From NCBI RefSeq assembly GCF_000011065.1, contig NC_004663.1, positions 2,976,001 to 3,040,000 of the forward strand: a DNA stretch of 64,000 nucleotides. Reading direction: 5' to 3'. Below the pieces are notes generated by a model, which saw only the letters and a list, made by a program, of their open reading frames with translations, was not told the DNA's origin and ran no database searches. Within the stretch, counting starts at the first letter, position 1, and each line of letters begins with the position of its first letter. This DNA comes from Bacteroides thetaiotaomicron VPI-5482. GTDB taxonomy: Bacteria > Bacteroidota > Bacteroidia > Bacteroidales > Bacteroidaceae. The translations under genes were made by a program, and so were the position numbers. Positions 1 to 9,948 of this stretch are shown here, piece after piece.

Positions 1-224
1 AAGCACACCGCTTCATCGACAGTCTGGAGATTTTCTCGTTGCTGGCCAATGTAGCTGACGTGAAATCACTAGTCATCCATCCGGCAAGTACCACACACTC
101 GCAACTTAATGCGCAGGAACTTGCAGAACAGGAGATTTATCCGGGCACTGTACGTCTATCCATCGGAACGGAACATATCAATGACCTGATAGCCGATCTG
201 GAACAGGCACTCGCCAAAATCTGA
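1..224 (+). CDS. O-acetylhomoserine sulfhydrylase (3' end only)
   Basis: This is the C-terminal ~74 residues of a PLP-dependent Cys/Met metabolism enzyme; the gene begins left of the window. The visible part reads HRFIDSLEIFSLLANVADVK, then SLVIHPASTTHSQL, then a GTVRLSIGTEH segment. These are the conserved C-terminal motifs of the cystathionine gamma-synthase/O-acetylhomoserine sulfhydrylase fold, where the SIGTE arginine region binds the substrate carboxylate. The family replaces the acetyl group of O-acetylhomoserine with sulfide to give homocysteine. That assignment fits the acetyl-type MetA encoded at 38.2-39.1 kb. A related gamma-lyase or synthase cannot be excluded from the C-terminus alone. 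Reading frame 3 is open to the window edge. Confidence 0.8.
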   Translation, partial: AHRFIDSLEIFSLLANVADVKSLVIHPASTTHSQLNAQELAEQEIYPGTVRLSIGTEHINDLIADLEQALAKI

Positions 225-348
225 CATTAGATTCTAACCTATTTGTCTGTTAAAATGTGATTGACAACAAGACGCAATGAAGATTCGGGGATTGAACTTT
301 CCATCACTATGATACGTTATAACAATATAACATTAAAACATTGCAGTT

Positions 349-588
349 ATGGAGAAATATTTAATACACAGCAACGAACTGCATCTGATAGACGCAGGGA
401 AAATCCACCAGGCAGTAGAGAAAATGGTGGAGTCACTCGATCTTGCCGCAGGATCAACCAGTAATTTTGATCTCTATCAGGTAGTAGAAAGCTACTTTAA
501 GGACCTTGAAAAAAGAAGGAAAATCAACCATGTACTGGGGATCAAAGAAGACCGATATGAGTTTGCAGAAGACTTCGGCATCAAATAA
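349..588 (+). CDS. Small conserved-looking protein of unknown function
   Basis: A 79-residue soluble, charged protein. No signal peptide, membrane segment or motif is recognisable. It is mostly helical in character, with a KDLEKRRKINHVLGI stretch near the C-terminus. The ATG at 349 starts about 125 bp after the upstream gene, and the reading frame runs cleanly to a stop followed by a strong hairpin terminator at 631-667. That arrangement supports a real, separately transcribed gene. The overlapping frame at 261-464 is rejected as a shadow. I do not recognise the family and assign no function. Confidence 0.6.
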   Translation: MEKYLIHSNELHLIDAGKIHQAVEKMVESLDLAAGSTSNFDLYQVVESYFKDLEKRRKINHVLGIKEDRYEFAEDFGIK

Positions 589-630
589 AAAAGAAATTTT
601 CCAATCACACCAGACAATTTGTTCATATAA

Positions 631-667
631 AACGAGAGAGTCTCACCGAAGTGAAACTCTCTCGTTT
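631..667. terminator. Bidirectional intrinsic terminator
   Basis: The arms AACGAGAGAGT and ACTCTCTCGTT pair, with a further TCAC/GTGA helix around a CGAA loop. A-rich sequence on the left and T-rich sequence on the right let it act in both directions. It lies between the convergent small gene (349-588) and the MscS gene (688-1599). Confidence 0.75.
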
Positions 668-687
668 TAGTATATATCTTATAGTGA

Positions 688-1599
688 TCAGTTTCCCTGA
701 TGCACGGTAAGTTGCGGGAACGGGAAGTTGATGCCTTTTTCATTAAAGGTTTCATAAATAGTCTTGTTTATATCAAAATAAACTCCCCAGTAATCTGCCG
801 TATTCACCCACACACGGGCTACCACATTCACACTGCTGGCATCCAGCGCATGAAGGGCAATAAACGGGGCGGGATCAGTCAGAATACGATTGTCGGCCGT
901 CAGTATATCACGGACAATCTGCTGTACCTTATTATAATCTTCTCCATAATCCACGCCAACAATCCATTCTACACGGCGCGTTGTCTGTGTATTATAGTTT
1001 GTCACCACTCCGCTGCTCATTGCACCGTTCGGTATATAAATCACTTTATTATCTCCGGTAGTCAGAATGGTGTGAAATATCTGTATTTCCTTGACCGTTC
1101 CGGAAACTCCCTGACTTTCAATCCAATCTCCTACCTTATAAGGCTTGAAAAGCAATACGATCAGTCCGCCGGCAAAGTTCTGCAAGTTACCGGACAACGC
1201 CATACCGACAGCCACACCGGCAGAAGCCAACAGGGCTGCAAAAGAAGTTGTTTCGACTCCCAGAGCACCGACTACGGAGATAATCAACAGAATGGTCAGC
1301 AGAATATTTACCAGACTCTTCACAAAAGTCTTGATGCTTATATCCACCTTTCTCCTGTCCATCAGACGTCCGACAAATCGGTTGAGCATCGAGATGAGGA
1401 AGCGTCCGACAATGAAGACAAGGGTTGCAATCAGGATGCGTTCTCCGGCACGGATACCGAAATCTACCAATTGCTGGGTGATCAGAGAAAGCTTATCCAA
1501 TCCGTCCGCATTGGCTATCGCTTCTTCCATTAATTTATCTGCGACGATTTGTGTAGAATCCGCAAGCTGTGTTGCTGTCGCTTGAAATAATAGTAGCAT
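688..1599 (-). CDS. MscS-family mechanosensitive ion channel
   Basis: A 303-residue inner-membrane protein of the small-conductance mechanosensitive channel family, which opens under membrane tension to release solutes during osmotic downshock. After an N-terminal helix there are hydrophobic segments around residues 50-75 and 90-115. The pore-lining TM3-like segment (SFAALLASAGVAVGMALSG, roughly 120-140) has the Gly/Ala-rich pattern of MscS. It is followed by the conserved NFAGGLIVLLFKPYKVGDWI beta-domain start and the IPNGAMSSGVVTNY motif. The length is close to E. coli MscS (286). The ATG at 1599 is the natural start and is preceded by a TAACTTTG -7 element at 1658-1665. The gene is monocistronic. 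Confidence 0.9.
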   Translation of the reverse strand: MLLLFQATATQLADSTQIVADKLMEEAIANADGLDKLSLITQQLVDFGIRAGERILIATLVFIVGRFLISMLNRFVGRLMDRRKVDISIKTFVKSLVNILLTILLIISVVGALGVETTSFAALLASAGVAVGMALSGNLQNFAGGLIVLLFKPYKVGDWIESQGVSGTVKEIQIFHTILTTGDNKVIYIPNGAMSSGVVTNYNTQTTRRVEWIVGVDYGEDYNKVQQIVRDILTADNRILTDPAPFIALHALDASSVNVVARVWVNTADYWGVYFDINKTIYETFNEKGINFPFPQLTVHQGN

Positions 1600-1657
1600 A
1601 ATTTGATAATTATATTAAAATGAATAAATAGCTGACTTGTCATATTTCAACAAACTA

Positions 1658-1665
1658 CAAAGTTA
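1658..1665 (-). promoter_or_regulatory. Candidate -7 promoter element of the MscS gene
   Basis: On the minus strand this reads TAACTTTG, matching the Bacteroides TAnnTTTG element about 60 bp upstream of the ATG. No TTTG box is present at the usual 19-21 bp spacing. Confidence 0.45.
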
Positions 1666-1694
1666 TATTGTTTTTAGCAAATCTAAAAGTTTTT

Positions 1695-1726
1695 TTTGCT
1701 TTCCTCCCGCAAAAGCAGTAATTTTG
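1695..1726 (+). promoter_or_regulatory. Promoter of the thiamine receptor mRNA
   Basis: A -33 box TTTG (1695-1698) and a -7 element TAATTTTG (1719-1726) are separated by 20 bp, the canonical Bacteroides arrangement. Transcription would start just ahead of the TPP riboswitch. Confidence 0.7.
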
Positions 1727-1734
1727 CCAACGAT

Positions 1735-1818
1735 TCACTAAGTAGGGGTGCCTTAACATGACGGGCTGAGAACATACCCATAGAATCTGAACCGGGTAAT
1801 GCCGGCGTAGAGAACTAA
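1735..1818 (+). promoter_or_regulatory. TPP riboswitch (THI element) 1
   Basis: The conserved THI-element blocks are present in order: AGGGGTGCC, then GCTGAGAACATACCC, then TCTGAACCGGGTAATGCCGG, then CGTAGAGAAC. The aptamer ends about 13 bp before the ATG of the TonB receptor at 1831, so TPP binding probably hides the translation start. No terminator hairpin is seen between aptamer and gene. It is nearly identical to the aptamer at 16.1 kb. Confidence 0.95.
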
Positions 1819-1830
1819 TTAATAAGCAAG

Positions 1831-4062
1831 ATGAAAAAAATGATGATGATGGCCGTCGCCTTATTGGGCGCAGGCTTCCCTGTCCATGCACAAACGAGTG
1901 CAAAGGATAGTCTGAAAGTAATCAACCTGCAAGAAGTGCAGGTAGTATCCACACGTGCTACAGCAAAAACTCCCGTAGCATTTACCAATATAGGCAAAGC
2001 CGAACTTAAAAAAGTGAACTTCGGGCAGGATATTCCCTACCTGCTGAGCATGACTCCTTCCACGCTGACCACATCGGATGCGGGATCGGGCATCGGCTAT
2101 ACGACTCTTCGTGTACGAGGCACTGACGGCACGCGTATCAATATCACTGTAAACGGCATCCCGATGAACGATGCCGAAAGCCACAATCTGTTCTGGGTAA
2201 ATATGCCCGACTTCTCTTCTTCCGTAAAGGATATGCAAGTGCAACGTGGCGCAGGAACATCGACCAACGGCGCCGGTGCCTTCGGAGCCAGTGTCAATAT
2301 GCAGACCGAAGGCGCGTCCATGAAACCGTATGCCGAGTTCAACGGTTCCTATGGTTCTTTCAACACCCACAAGGAAACTGTAAAAGTGGGAACCGGACTG
2401 CTGAACAATCACTGGACATTCGATGCCCGACTTTCCAACATCGGTACGGACGGATACATCGACCGCGCCTCCGTCAATCTCAACTCTTACTATCTGCAAG
2501 GAGGATATTTCGCCGAAAATACGTCTGTCAAACTGATCGCATTCGCAGGAAAAGAAAAGACGTATCATGCCTGGGGATATGCTACTAAAGCAGAAATGGA
2601 AGAACACGGAAGACGGTATAACCCTTGCGGCGAATATACCGGAGACGATAATGAAAAACATTATTATGCCGACCAGACGGATAACTATCTGCAAAAGAAT
2701 TATCAACTCCTTTTCAACCATACTTTCTCCACTGCGTGGAATCTGAACGTAGCCCTGCACTACACCAAAGGTGACGGCTACTATGAGGAATATAAAGAAG
2801 ACAGATCTTTCCTAGAATACGGTCTGAAACCTTTTACAACAGACGGAAAAGAAATTTCGGAAAGCGATCTGGTCCGTCAGAAGAAAATGGATAATAAGTT
2901 TGGCGGGGGTGTTTTCTCCCTCAATTATACCAACCACCGACTAACGGCATCTTTGGGCGGAGGCATCAACCAATACCGGGGTAATAACTTCGGGAAAGTG
3001 ACCTGGGTAAAGAACTACATCGGCGCACTATCTCCCGACCATGAATACTACCGCAACCAATCGAAGAAAACCGACGGTAACATCTATCTGAAAGCAAGCT
3101 ACGACCTCACCGGAGGACTAAGTGCCTATGCCGACCTGCAATACCGGCACATCGACTACACCATCGACGGAGCAAATGACAAATACGACTGGAATAAAAA
3201 TGCGTTGCGTCCGCTGGCCGTAGACAAGAAATTCGATTTTTTCAATCCGAAAGTCGGACTGAACTGGAATATCAACTCCAATCACCGTGTCTACGCTTCT
3301 TTCTCCGTAGCTCAAAAAGAGCCGACAAGAAATAATTATACGGATGGCAATCCCGACAGTTATCCGAAAGCAGAAAAGCTGCTCGACTATGAAGCCGGAT
3401 ACACATTCGCCAATCATTGGCTGACGGCAGGCGCCAATTTCTACTACATGGATTATACCGACCAGCTTGTCCTCACCGGAGCTTTGAACGATATCGGTGA
3501 AGCCCTGACAGAAAACGTTCCGAACAGTTACCGGATGGGAATCGAACTGATGCTAGGTATCAAGCCCTGTAAATGGTTCCAATGGGATATCAATGCGACA
3601 TGGAGCAAAAACCGTATCAAGAATTTCGTAGAAAACATTCCCATTTACGATGGCTGGAACCTACTGGACATCGTAAGCGTTTCTCATAAGAGCACCCGCA
3701 TCGCTTTTTCACCGGATTTCCTGCTGAACAACCGTTTTGCTTTTACCTATCAAGGATTCGAAGCAGCTCTTCAATCCCAGTTTGTCGGCAAGCAATATAT
3801 GACAAATGCGGAAGTGGAAGCATTGACTCTGGATAAATACTTTGTGAGCAACCTGAATCTGGCCTATACATTCAAACCCCGAAAGGTGGTGAAAGAAGTA
3901 ACTTTGGGTGTGACCGTCTACAACCTCTTCAACGAAGAATACGAGAACAACGGTTGGGCATCCAGTTCTTACGACAAGGATGTGAATCACAGAATAAATT
4001 CTGCCGGATACGCTGCGCAAGCGGGTACAAACGTTATGGGCCATGTCTCTTTCCGCTTTTAA
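1831..4062 (+). CDS. TonB-dependent outer-membrane receptor, thiamine uptake (predicted)
   Basis: A 743-residue outer-membrane receptor. A signal peptide (MKKMMMMAVALLGAGFPVHA) ends near residue 20. An EVQVVSTRA TonB-box region follows, then a plug domain (roughly 45-165, with LRVRGTDGTRINITVNGIP), then a 22-strand-type beta barrel ending in phenylalanine (MGHVSFRF). It lacks the N-terminal carboxypeptidase-like domain of SusC proteins. Specificity is inferred from the TPP riboswitch directly upstream; receptors in this position import thiamine or its phosphates across the outer membrane in Bacteroides. PnuT and thiamine pyrophosphokinase, under a second riboswitch at 16.1 kb, would complete the pathway. 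The sequence alone does not prove the substrate. Confidence 0.9.
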   Translation: MKKMMMMAVALLGAGFPVHAQTSAKDSLKVINLQEVQVVSTRATAKTPVAFTNIGKAELKKVNFGQDIPYLLSMTPSTLTTSDAGSGIGYTTLRVRGTDGTRINITVNGIPMNDAESHNLFWVNMPDFSSSVKDMQVQRGAGTSTNGAGAFGASVNMQTEGASMKPYAEFNGSYGSFNTHKETVKVGTGLLNNHWTFDARLSNIGTDGYIDRASVNLNSYYLQGGYFAENTSVKLIAFAGKEKTYHAWGYATKAEMEEHGRRYNPCGEYTGDDNEKHYYADQTDNYLQKNYQLLFNHTFSTAWNLNVALHYTKGDGYYEEYKEDRSFLEYGLKPFTTDGKEISESDLVRQKKMDNKFGGGVFSLNYTNHRLTASLGGGINQYRGNNFGKVTWVKNYIGALSPDHEYYRNQSKKTDGNIYLKASYDLTGGLSAYADLQYRHIDYTIDGANDKYDWNKNALRPLAVDKKFDFFNPKVGLNWNINSNHRVYASFSVAQKEPTRNNYTDGNPDSYPKAEKLLDYEAGYTFANHWLTAGANFYYMDYTDQLVLTGALNDIGEALTENVPNSYRMGIELMLGIKPCKWFQWDINATWSKNRIKNFVENIPIYDGWNLLDIVSVSHKSTRIAFSPDFLLNNRFAFTYQGFEAALQSQFVGKQYMTNAEVEALTLDKYFVSNLNLAYTFKPRKVVKEVTLGVTVYNLFNEEYENNGWASSSYDKDVNHRINSAGYAAQAGTNVMGHVSFRF

Positions 4063-4115
4063 CAATAACCATTCAAACAGATAAGACAGAAGCCGCCAAC
4101 ATGGAACGCGGCTTC

Positions 4116-7100
4116 TTATTTCCTCATTTTCTCTTCCATATATTTGGAAGGAAGCACCCCAAACTGTGCAACGAACTGCTTACGGAAGGAAATCATCGAA
4201 TCATACCCTACCATTTCCGCCACTTCTGTCAGACTGCTATATCGCCCGCTCATGATAATAGAGGCAGCTTTACTCATCCGTACTCCATGAATCACCTCTA
4301 TAATCGACAAACCTGTTTTCTGCTTAACCTTGCGATAAAGGGTCGGCTGGCTCATATTCAATTTGTCCGTCAGCACTTTTATTGTAAAATTCCGGTTTGA
4401 TAAATTTTCTTCTATAATCTGAAGCATTTTAGGCATAAAAACATCCTGAACATCTTCTGAAGATTCCAGTACCTCTTCATCCAACATAAGAGTTTTCGCA
4501 TAAAGTTTTCTTAGCAGATCACGTTGCTCTATCAACGCTTTCACCTTCTCTTTCAATAACTCCGGATTAAAAGGTTTCATTATATAGTCATCTACCCCTA
4601 TTTGTAAACTTTTCAACCGGTCAGCATCCTCTGCTTTAGCTGTTAAAAAGATAATCGGTATATGAAAAGTCCGCTTATTTTCACGAATCTCCCGACTACA
4701 TTCAAACCCATCCTTAACAGGCATCATTATATCAGATATGATTAATTTAGGTATATATTTATCAGCCATAGCCACCCCTTCTTCTCCATTTTCAGCCTCA
4801 ATAACATTATAATCTTCTTTAAATAGACTGCATAAATATTCTCTCATCTCATCGTGATCCTCTATGATCAACAAATATTCCTTATTATTTTTCACTCTGT
4901 TAACGGCCTCTTCCATAGTCTCATTCTTTTCCTCTACTACTTCTTCCATCGGACGTTCTTCTGCCGGACACTCTTCTAACAAATCCCCCTTCATCGGATC
5001 AGGTACCATTTCATATTCCCCCTGCGCAAAATGAGAAAGTCCCACCGGAATGTGCAGAACAAATCGGCTGCCTTCTCCAACACGACTGGTCAACGTAACA
5101 AATCCATGATGCAACCCCATCGTATGCTTTACAATATGTAATCCAAGACCAATTGATGTGGAATATTGCGGGATACGTTTTCCTGTTACAAACGAATCAA
5201 ACACGTGCTGTTGCAAATCATCAGGTATCCCAACCCCATTATCAGACACTGTAACAAGGCAATAAGGCCTTCCGTCAATTTCCGCCTCTGACACAGCCAG
5301 TTCAATACGTCCATTCTGAGAAGTATATTTAAAGGCATTCGATAGCAAATTTTGAACAGCTGATTCTATTTTCGCCACATCCACCCATAAATACAAAGGC
5401 ACTGTATCCACCTGGACCAAAAATTCCCGCTTCTTGACCATAGCCATTTGCAGAAAAGGATTAGCCACCCGGCTAACAATCTCCTTTATATCCGATTCAG
5501 ACAGATGAAGTTTTATCATACCGCCCTCTATCTTCTGTACATATAGCAGACGATCAACCAGTGTCTGTAGAGAAAGACAATTCTTGTGCAATCTGCTAAA
5601 TGAATCAAACCAATTATCCGATGGGGTAATGGACTTCATTATATCATGTATAGGAGCGAGTATCAAAGTAAGAGGAGTTCTTAACTCATGAGCAGCATTC
5701 ATAAAAAAATTCTCACGTTCTTCCCGTATATGCCGTTCTGCGTTTCTCTCCAAATTTGCAATCGTCAGTTCATGTTTCAATTGAATCATTTTTTTGAAAC
5801 GACGCTGCCGCCGCAACAAACTATAGAAAATATAACCAACCAAAAATAAAACCGAGAAAATCAAAAGCAAACGAAACCAAACGGTCTGGCTCCAATGTGG
5901 AAGGATTGTTATCGGCAATGCAGTAACGTCTCCTTCCGTATTATTAGGGAACAATGTTTTGACTTCAAAAATATAATAACCGGCAGACAAGTTGGTAAAC
6001 GAGACCTTACCCGCTTCAGAAACAATCCAATCTTTTTGATATGGATATAACCGATAGCTATATTTTTGCAGATCCTTCGAAAAAGCCAGATTATTGAAAA
6101 GGAGAGAGAAATCACGGTTTGCATTGACCAGTTCCAAATGGTCAATTGATGCAATGTTTGAGTCCAAAACAACTTGCCCTTTTATCTTCTCACCTATATT
6201 AATTGGCTTATTATCGACTTCTAATCCGGTTAAAAGAGTTTTGCTGGCAATGGTGGCAGATGTCAGTATTTCCGGTTCAAAATAAGTTAAGCTCTTATTG
6301 TTTCCCCAAAATAAAGTATTCTTAAACAACATCACAGATTTATTGCTACTAGAAATATAATAGTTGTAGAAAACATGTTGCTGTCGGCTATATCTTGAGA
6401 TACCGGATATACTCCCCAACCAAATACGCTTCTTCTCATCTTCCACTATACAATCTATACAATCATTACAAAGTCCATCTTTTACTGTATAAAAAGACGC
6501 TATCCTATCTTCGCCCACAGGAATGATTCCAAATCCATTTTTATAACCCACATATACAGTTCCGTCAGTACCAGTCAGTAAAGCACTAACTACACGAGCT
6601 CCTATATTTTCTTTTTCTTCATATCCATGAACCATCTTTAATGGACGAACATTTACCTGTGATAATCGTACAATACCTTTTGCTGTCCCTATCCAGATAT
6701 TCCGCTGTTTATCTTCACAAATAGCAGTGACCCATGGCTCTGCATCTTCTTTCAAGGCTTCACGCAATGAGAATAATTCAAAATGACCTGTCTGCCGATC
6801 AAATAAGTACAATCCGGCAGAAGTGCATACCCAAAACCGATAACGGGTGTCAATCATTAAGGCCACTATATAGGAATTTACCTTTTTTCCTAAATAATTG
6901 AGCGGATATATATGGAAAGAATCGGAACTCCAGTCATAACAAATCAAATTTCCGGAAGCATTTCCAAACCATAAATTAGAACATGAATCTTTGGTTGCAC
7001 AAAACACCGGGACTTCTTTTTGATTGCCCACAGGAGAAAAGTTCAGCGGTCGCGATTTAGCATAAGGCTGGTCACTACGCATAATTCCTTCATGGTAAGT

Positions 7101-8249
7101 GCCCAACCAAATTCGACCATCTTTGTCAGCCACCTGAGCAGAGATTTCATTATGTTTTTTGCTGTGATATTGCATATAAGAATGCTGTCTAAAATCAAAA
7201 TAGACAATCCCTCCTCCTCTAGTTCCGATCCATAGTATTCCCTCTTTATCATAATAAACAGAAATCATTCTTGTCTCTACATTCCGGTACTGCAAAAATG
7301 AGGTATTCGTATAAGGCGTTGCCGACAACTTAGAAGGATCATTTTCTTCAGGAGCTAACAGAGTATATCCATTCCAGGTTACTGCAATGTAAGAATCATT
7401 ATCCAACGCAACCACCCCATACGCATCTGAATGTGATAAAGAAGACAACCTGGCATCCTCATTATACTGATAATAATCAGATTTTCCCGTGGGAATATGC
7501 AGACGAGTTACTCCACCCACTATAGAAGAAATCCAAATATATTCCCCTTCACTCATGATAGTAGTAGCATTAGCGCTAGGATTAATAGAGTATTTGAACT
7601 TCCGGACCACTTTACCTGCAATCTTATCAAAGAACAACAAATTTCCCTTATCGGTAACCAAATACAAGAAATGCCCGTCTTGTGAAGCACATAAATTCGA
7701 AAAAGATTCCCCCTCATCTAAAAAAAACGGATAGCCTGCTTCGACAGTCATCTCTATTTGTAAGTCACCTTTCACTAATTTATAATGTCGTTTCAAGCAT
7801 TGCAATTGTCCGCCTTTCACTATCCAAAAAAGTGAATCCCCTGTTATTTCCATAGCACTTACAGAAATGGCCTTTTTCCCATCCTGAAAAGACGGAAGAA
7901 CAAATTTCTCTTTCCGTCGATCAAAACAATATAAATACTCATTAGTTATTACCCACAATTTATCATCAGAAGTCTCTTTTATATCGGAAACATACATCCT
8001 CGCATTGTCTACACTAAAATTGCGAATCTGCTTCCCGTCATATCGACTCAGCCCATTAGTGGATCCAAACCACATAAAACGATCTTGATCCTGATAGATA
8101 CAAGTAATGATGTTATCTACCAAGCCATTACTCATATTCAACTGATGTAGTTCATTATAAGGCAGAACAGCATAGAGAGAAGTAGTAATAACTAAAGAAT
8201 TTATAATAGCAATCAAAACAAGAACGGTATATCGAACGGTTCGCTTCAT
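4116..8249 (-). CDS. Hybrid two-component system sensor/regulator (HTCS)
   Basis: A 1377-residue one-protein two-component system of the Bacteroides HTCS type. An N-terminal signal anchor is followed by a periplasmic sensor made of repeated beta-propeller blades (many WIGT and WLGS motifs) and a Y_Y_Y-type domain. A membrane helix lies near residues 785-810. The HisKA domain contains NAAHELRTPLT, with the phospho-His near 853. The ATPase has NLLSNAFKYT, DNGVGIP and GLGLHIV. A receiver domain (LIIEDHDEMRE; phospho-Asp in SDIMMPVKDG near 1175) and a C-terminal AraC-type DNA-binding domain (LTEVAEMVGYDSMISFRKQF) complete it. Such proteins sense a released glycan in the periplasm and activate the adjacent sus-like genes, here the divergent operon from 8610. 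All catalytic motifs look intact. Confidence 0.95.
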   Translation of the reverse strand: MKRTVRYTVLVLIAIINSLVITTSLYAVLPYNELHQLNMSNGLVDNIITCIYQDQDRFMWFGSTNGLSRYDGKQIRNFSVDNARMYVSDIKETSDDKLWVITNEYLYCFDRRKEKFVLPSFQDGKKAISVSAMEITGDSLFWIVKGGQLQCLKRHYKLVKGDLQIEMTVEAGYPFFLDEGESFSNLCASQDGHFLYLVTDKGNLLFFDKIAGKVVRKFKYSINPSANATTIMSEGEYIWISSIVGGVTRLHIPTGKSDYYQYNEDARLSSLSHSDAYGVVALDNDSYIAVTWNGYTLLAPEENDPSKLSATPYTNTSFLQYRNVETRMISVYYDKEGILWIGTRGGGIVYFDFRQHSYMQYHSKKHNEISAQVADKDGRIWLGTYHEGIMRSDQPYAKSRPLNFSPVGNQKEVPVFCATKDSCSNLWFGNASGNLICYDWSSDSFHIYPLNYLGKKVNSYIVALMIDTRYRFWVCTSAGLYLFDRQTGHFELFSLREALKEDAEPWVTAICEDKQRNIWIGTAKGIVRLSQVNVRPLKMVHGYEEKENIGARVVSALLTGTDGTVYVGYKNGFGIIPVGEDRIASFYTVKDGLCNDCIDCIVEDEKKRIWLGSISGISRYSRQQHVFYNYYISSSNKSVMLFKNTLFWGNNKSLTYFEPEILTSATIASKTLLTGLEVDNKPINIGEKIKGQVVLDSNIASIDHLELVNANRDFSLLFNNLAFSKDLQKYSYRLYPYQKDWIVSEAGKVSFTNLSAGYYIFEVKTLFPNNTEGDVTALPITILPHWSQTVWFRLLLIFSVLFLVGYIFYSLLRRQRRFKKMIQLKHELTIANLERNAERHIREERENFFMNAAHELRTPLTLILAPIHDIMKSITPSDNWFDSFSRLHKNCLSLQTLVDRLLYVQKIEGGMIKLHLSESDIKEIVSRVANPFLQMAMVKKREFLVQVDTVPLYLWVDVAKIESAVQNLLSNAFKYTSQNGRIELAVSEAEIDGRPYCLVTVSDNGVGIPDDLQQHVFDSFVTGKRIPQYSTSIGLGLHIVKHTMGLHHGFVTLTSRVGEGSRFVLHIPVGLSHFAQGEYEMVPDPMKGDLLEECPAEERPMEEVVEEKNETMEEAVNRVKNNKEYLLIIEDHDEMREYLCSLFKEDYNVIEAENGEEGVAMADKYIPKLIISDIMMPVKDGFECSREIRENKRTFHIPIIFLTAKAEDADRLKSLQIGVDDYIMKPFNPELLKEKVKALIEQRDLLRKLYAKTLMLDEEVLESSEDVQDVFMPKMLQIIEENLSNRNFTIKVLTDKLNMSQPTLYRKVKQKTGLSIIEVIHGVRMSKAASIIMSGRYSSLTEVAEMVGYDSMISFRKQFVAQFGVLPSKYMEEKMRK

Positions 8250-8609
8250 TATATATTCATATTAGTTTAAGTGTCACAAAAATAATCAATATTATAACAG
8301 AAAGGCGAAGCAAATGATAAAAAAAGCAATTTTGAATGAAAAGATATACATGGATGAATAAAAGCATATGCTCCTGATTCCTTGAAATACCCTAAGTTTG
8401 TATCCTGAAAACCGAACGGAAAGTGTGCTTCACAATTATATATAGCCATTTACACCTTTGAATCTATAATATTTAAAACAATTAATCACATGAGAGAAAA
8501 AGCCAAAAGCCCTTAAGTCAAATTGAAATCAATTAGAATCTATTAAACCTTATTTAAATAGAAAGCCTAAAAGACCTTTTTTCAAACTAATAAAATCTTA
8601 TAGAAAAAC
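8250..8609. other. Divergent regulatory interval, no gene
   Basis: This is 360 bp of AT-rich DNA between the HTCS gene and the Sus-like operon. It should hold both promoters and the HTCS binding site. I see no clean TAnnTTTG/TTTG pair, no riboswitch and no strong hairpin. The short minus-strand frame at 8267-8449 has no supporting features. Confidence 0.5.
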
Positions 8610-9932
8610 ATGCGTAAATCATTTAATCTAATCTGGATGGTTTTCGGCTTCCTGCTACTAATAGTAGGTTGTAATGAAGACAAGAAAAGCACAGCTTTCG
8701 ATCCTAATCAACCAGTCAAGTTTACAGAGTTTATGCCCGATTCCGGTGGCATACGAACCAAATTCATTGTTAAAGGCTCCAATTTCGGAGAAGACAAAAG
8801 CCAAGTGAAAGTTTACTTCAAGGATGAAGTAGGTAATGAGCGGGAGGCATTGGTTTTAGGTGTCAAGCCTGATGTTATTTATGCCCAAGTGCCCAAGCAA
8901 GCCGGAGGGGAAAGCCATGTACGGGTGGAGATTGCCGGAAAAGAAGCTGAACTCAGCAATGCTGAAAAAACCTTCAAATATATTGTAACTTCTTCCGTAT
9001 CTACAGTAGTAGGAAAAGCCAAAGAAGGTGGCAATAAAGACGGAACTCTCGGCGAGACCACATTCAATACTCCAAGGTATGTAGCTGTAGATAATGATGA
9101 CAATGTATTCATATTCGACTCTGATGGAAGAACGCGTTTATCATCCATCGAACAAAATAAAACGATCACTTTACTAGATGGCATGGTAATCGACCAACCT
9201 TTATTTATTGATAAAGAAAAGAAACAACTATTTGGTCCATGCGATAATGCCAACTTCGGTTGTTTCTTATTCGATGCTAATGTGAGCTGGGTGGCTGATA
9301 AAATGGGACAGCTTTTAGCCAACGGAGGATGGATGCATAGTGTTGTTCTCGACCCCGTAGATTCTACTTTTGTGATATACCGCCAAAATACAGGGCAATT
9401 GTGGACACAACCTTTCGATAAAAATAGAAGAACATTAAATCCCAACAAAGCAAAACGAATCGGTACACTCTATAATACAGGTTCCAATGGATTATGTGCT
9501 TACAATCCGGTTGATAAGTATGTTTACTGTGTGTTGCATAGTAAAAGTGCAGTTTATCGCTTTAAGCTCACACGCGATGCGGACGGTTGGCCAGCCCTAG
9601 ATGGGGACATCGATGAATATATCCCCGGTGCAGGCGCAGGCTTCCGGGACGGAGATGTGCAAGAAGCACAGTTTAAAGAACCACGTGGAATTGCTATTGA
9701 TAAAGAAGGGAACTTATACATAGCCGATGTTGGTAATAACCGAATACGCAAAGTTGACACCAAATTGAACGTCGTAACCACGATAGCAGGTAGCGGAGCT
9801 GCAGGATACAAAGATGGAGACCCTTTGGAAGCCCAATTCAATCAGCCCTGGGGTGTCTATTTGGACAAAAATGAATTTCTTTACATTGCAGATCAAAACA
9901 ACCACTGCATCAGAAAACTTGCTATTGAATAA
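8610..9932 (+). CDS. IPT/TIG-NHL surface lipoprotein
   Basis: A 440-residue lipoprotein. The signal peptide ends in a lipobox (LLIVGC, Cys21), followed by acidic residues (NEDKK), the usual lipoprotein surface export context in Bacteroides. An IPT/TIG immunoglobulin-like domain follows at roughly 35-125 (FTEFMPDSGGIRTKFIVKGS, then NFGEDKSQVKVYF). The rest is an NHL beta propeller with repeats such as FKEPRGIAIDKEGNLYIADV, then GNNRIRKV, and FNQPWGVYLDKNEFLYIADQ, then NNHCIRKL. It is the first gene of the sus-like operon, 16 bp before the SusC gene, a position often held by surface glycan-binding proteins. Ligand binding is inferred; no substrate can be named. Confidence 0.88.
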   Translation: MRKSFNLIWMVFGFLLLIVGCNEDKKSTAFDPNQPVKFTEFMPDSGGIRTKFIVKGSNFGEDKSQVKVYFKDEVGNEREALVLGVKPDVIYAQVPKQAGGESHVRVEIAGKEAELSNAEKTFKYIVTSSVSTVVGKAKEGGNKDGTLGETTFNTPRYVAVDNDDNVFIFDSDGRTRLSSIEQNKTITLLDGMVIDQPLFIDKEKKQLFGPCDNANFGCFLFDANVSWVADKMGQLLANGGWMHSVVLDPVDSTFVIYRQNTGQLWTQPFDKNRRTLNPNKAKRIGTLYNTGSNGLCAYNPVDKYVYCVLHSKSAVYRFKLTRDADGWPALDGDIDEYIPGAGAGFRDGDVQEAQFKEPRGIAIDKEGNLYIADVGNNRIRKVDTKLNVVTTIAGSGAAGYKDGDPLEAQFNQPWGVYLDKNEFLYIADQNNHCIRKLAIE

Positions 9933-9948
9933 TTAATAAGGAATAGAA

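Noticed and set aside
700..1533. Long plus-strand frame opposite the MscS gene (277 codons)
   Set aside because: Complementary shadow of a well-supported gene; its translation has no recognisable domain.
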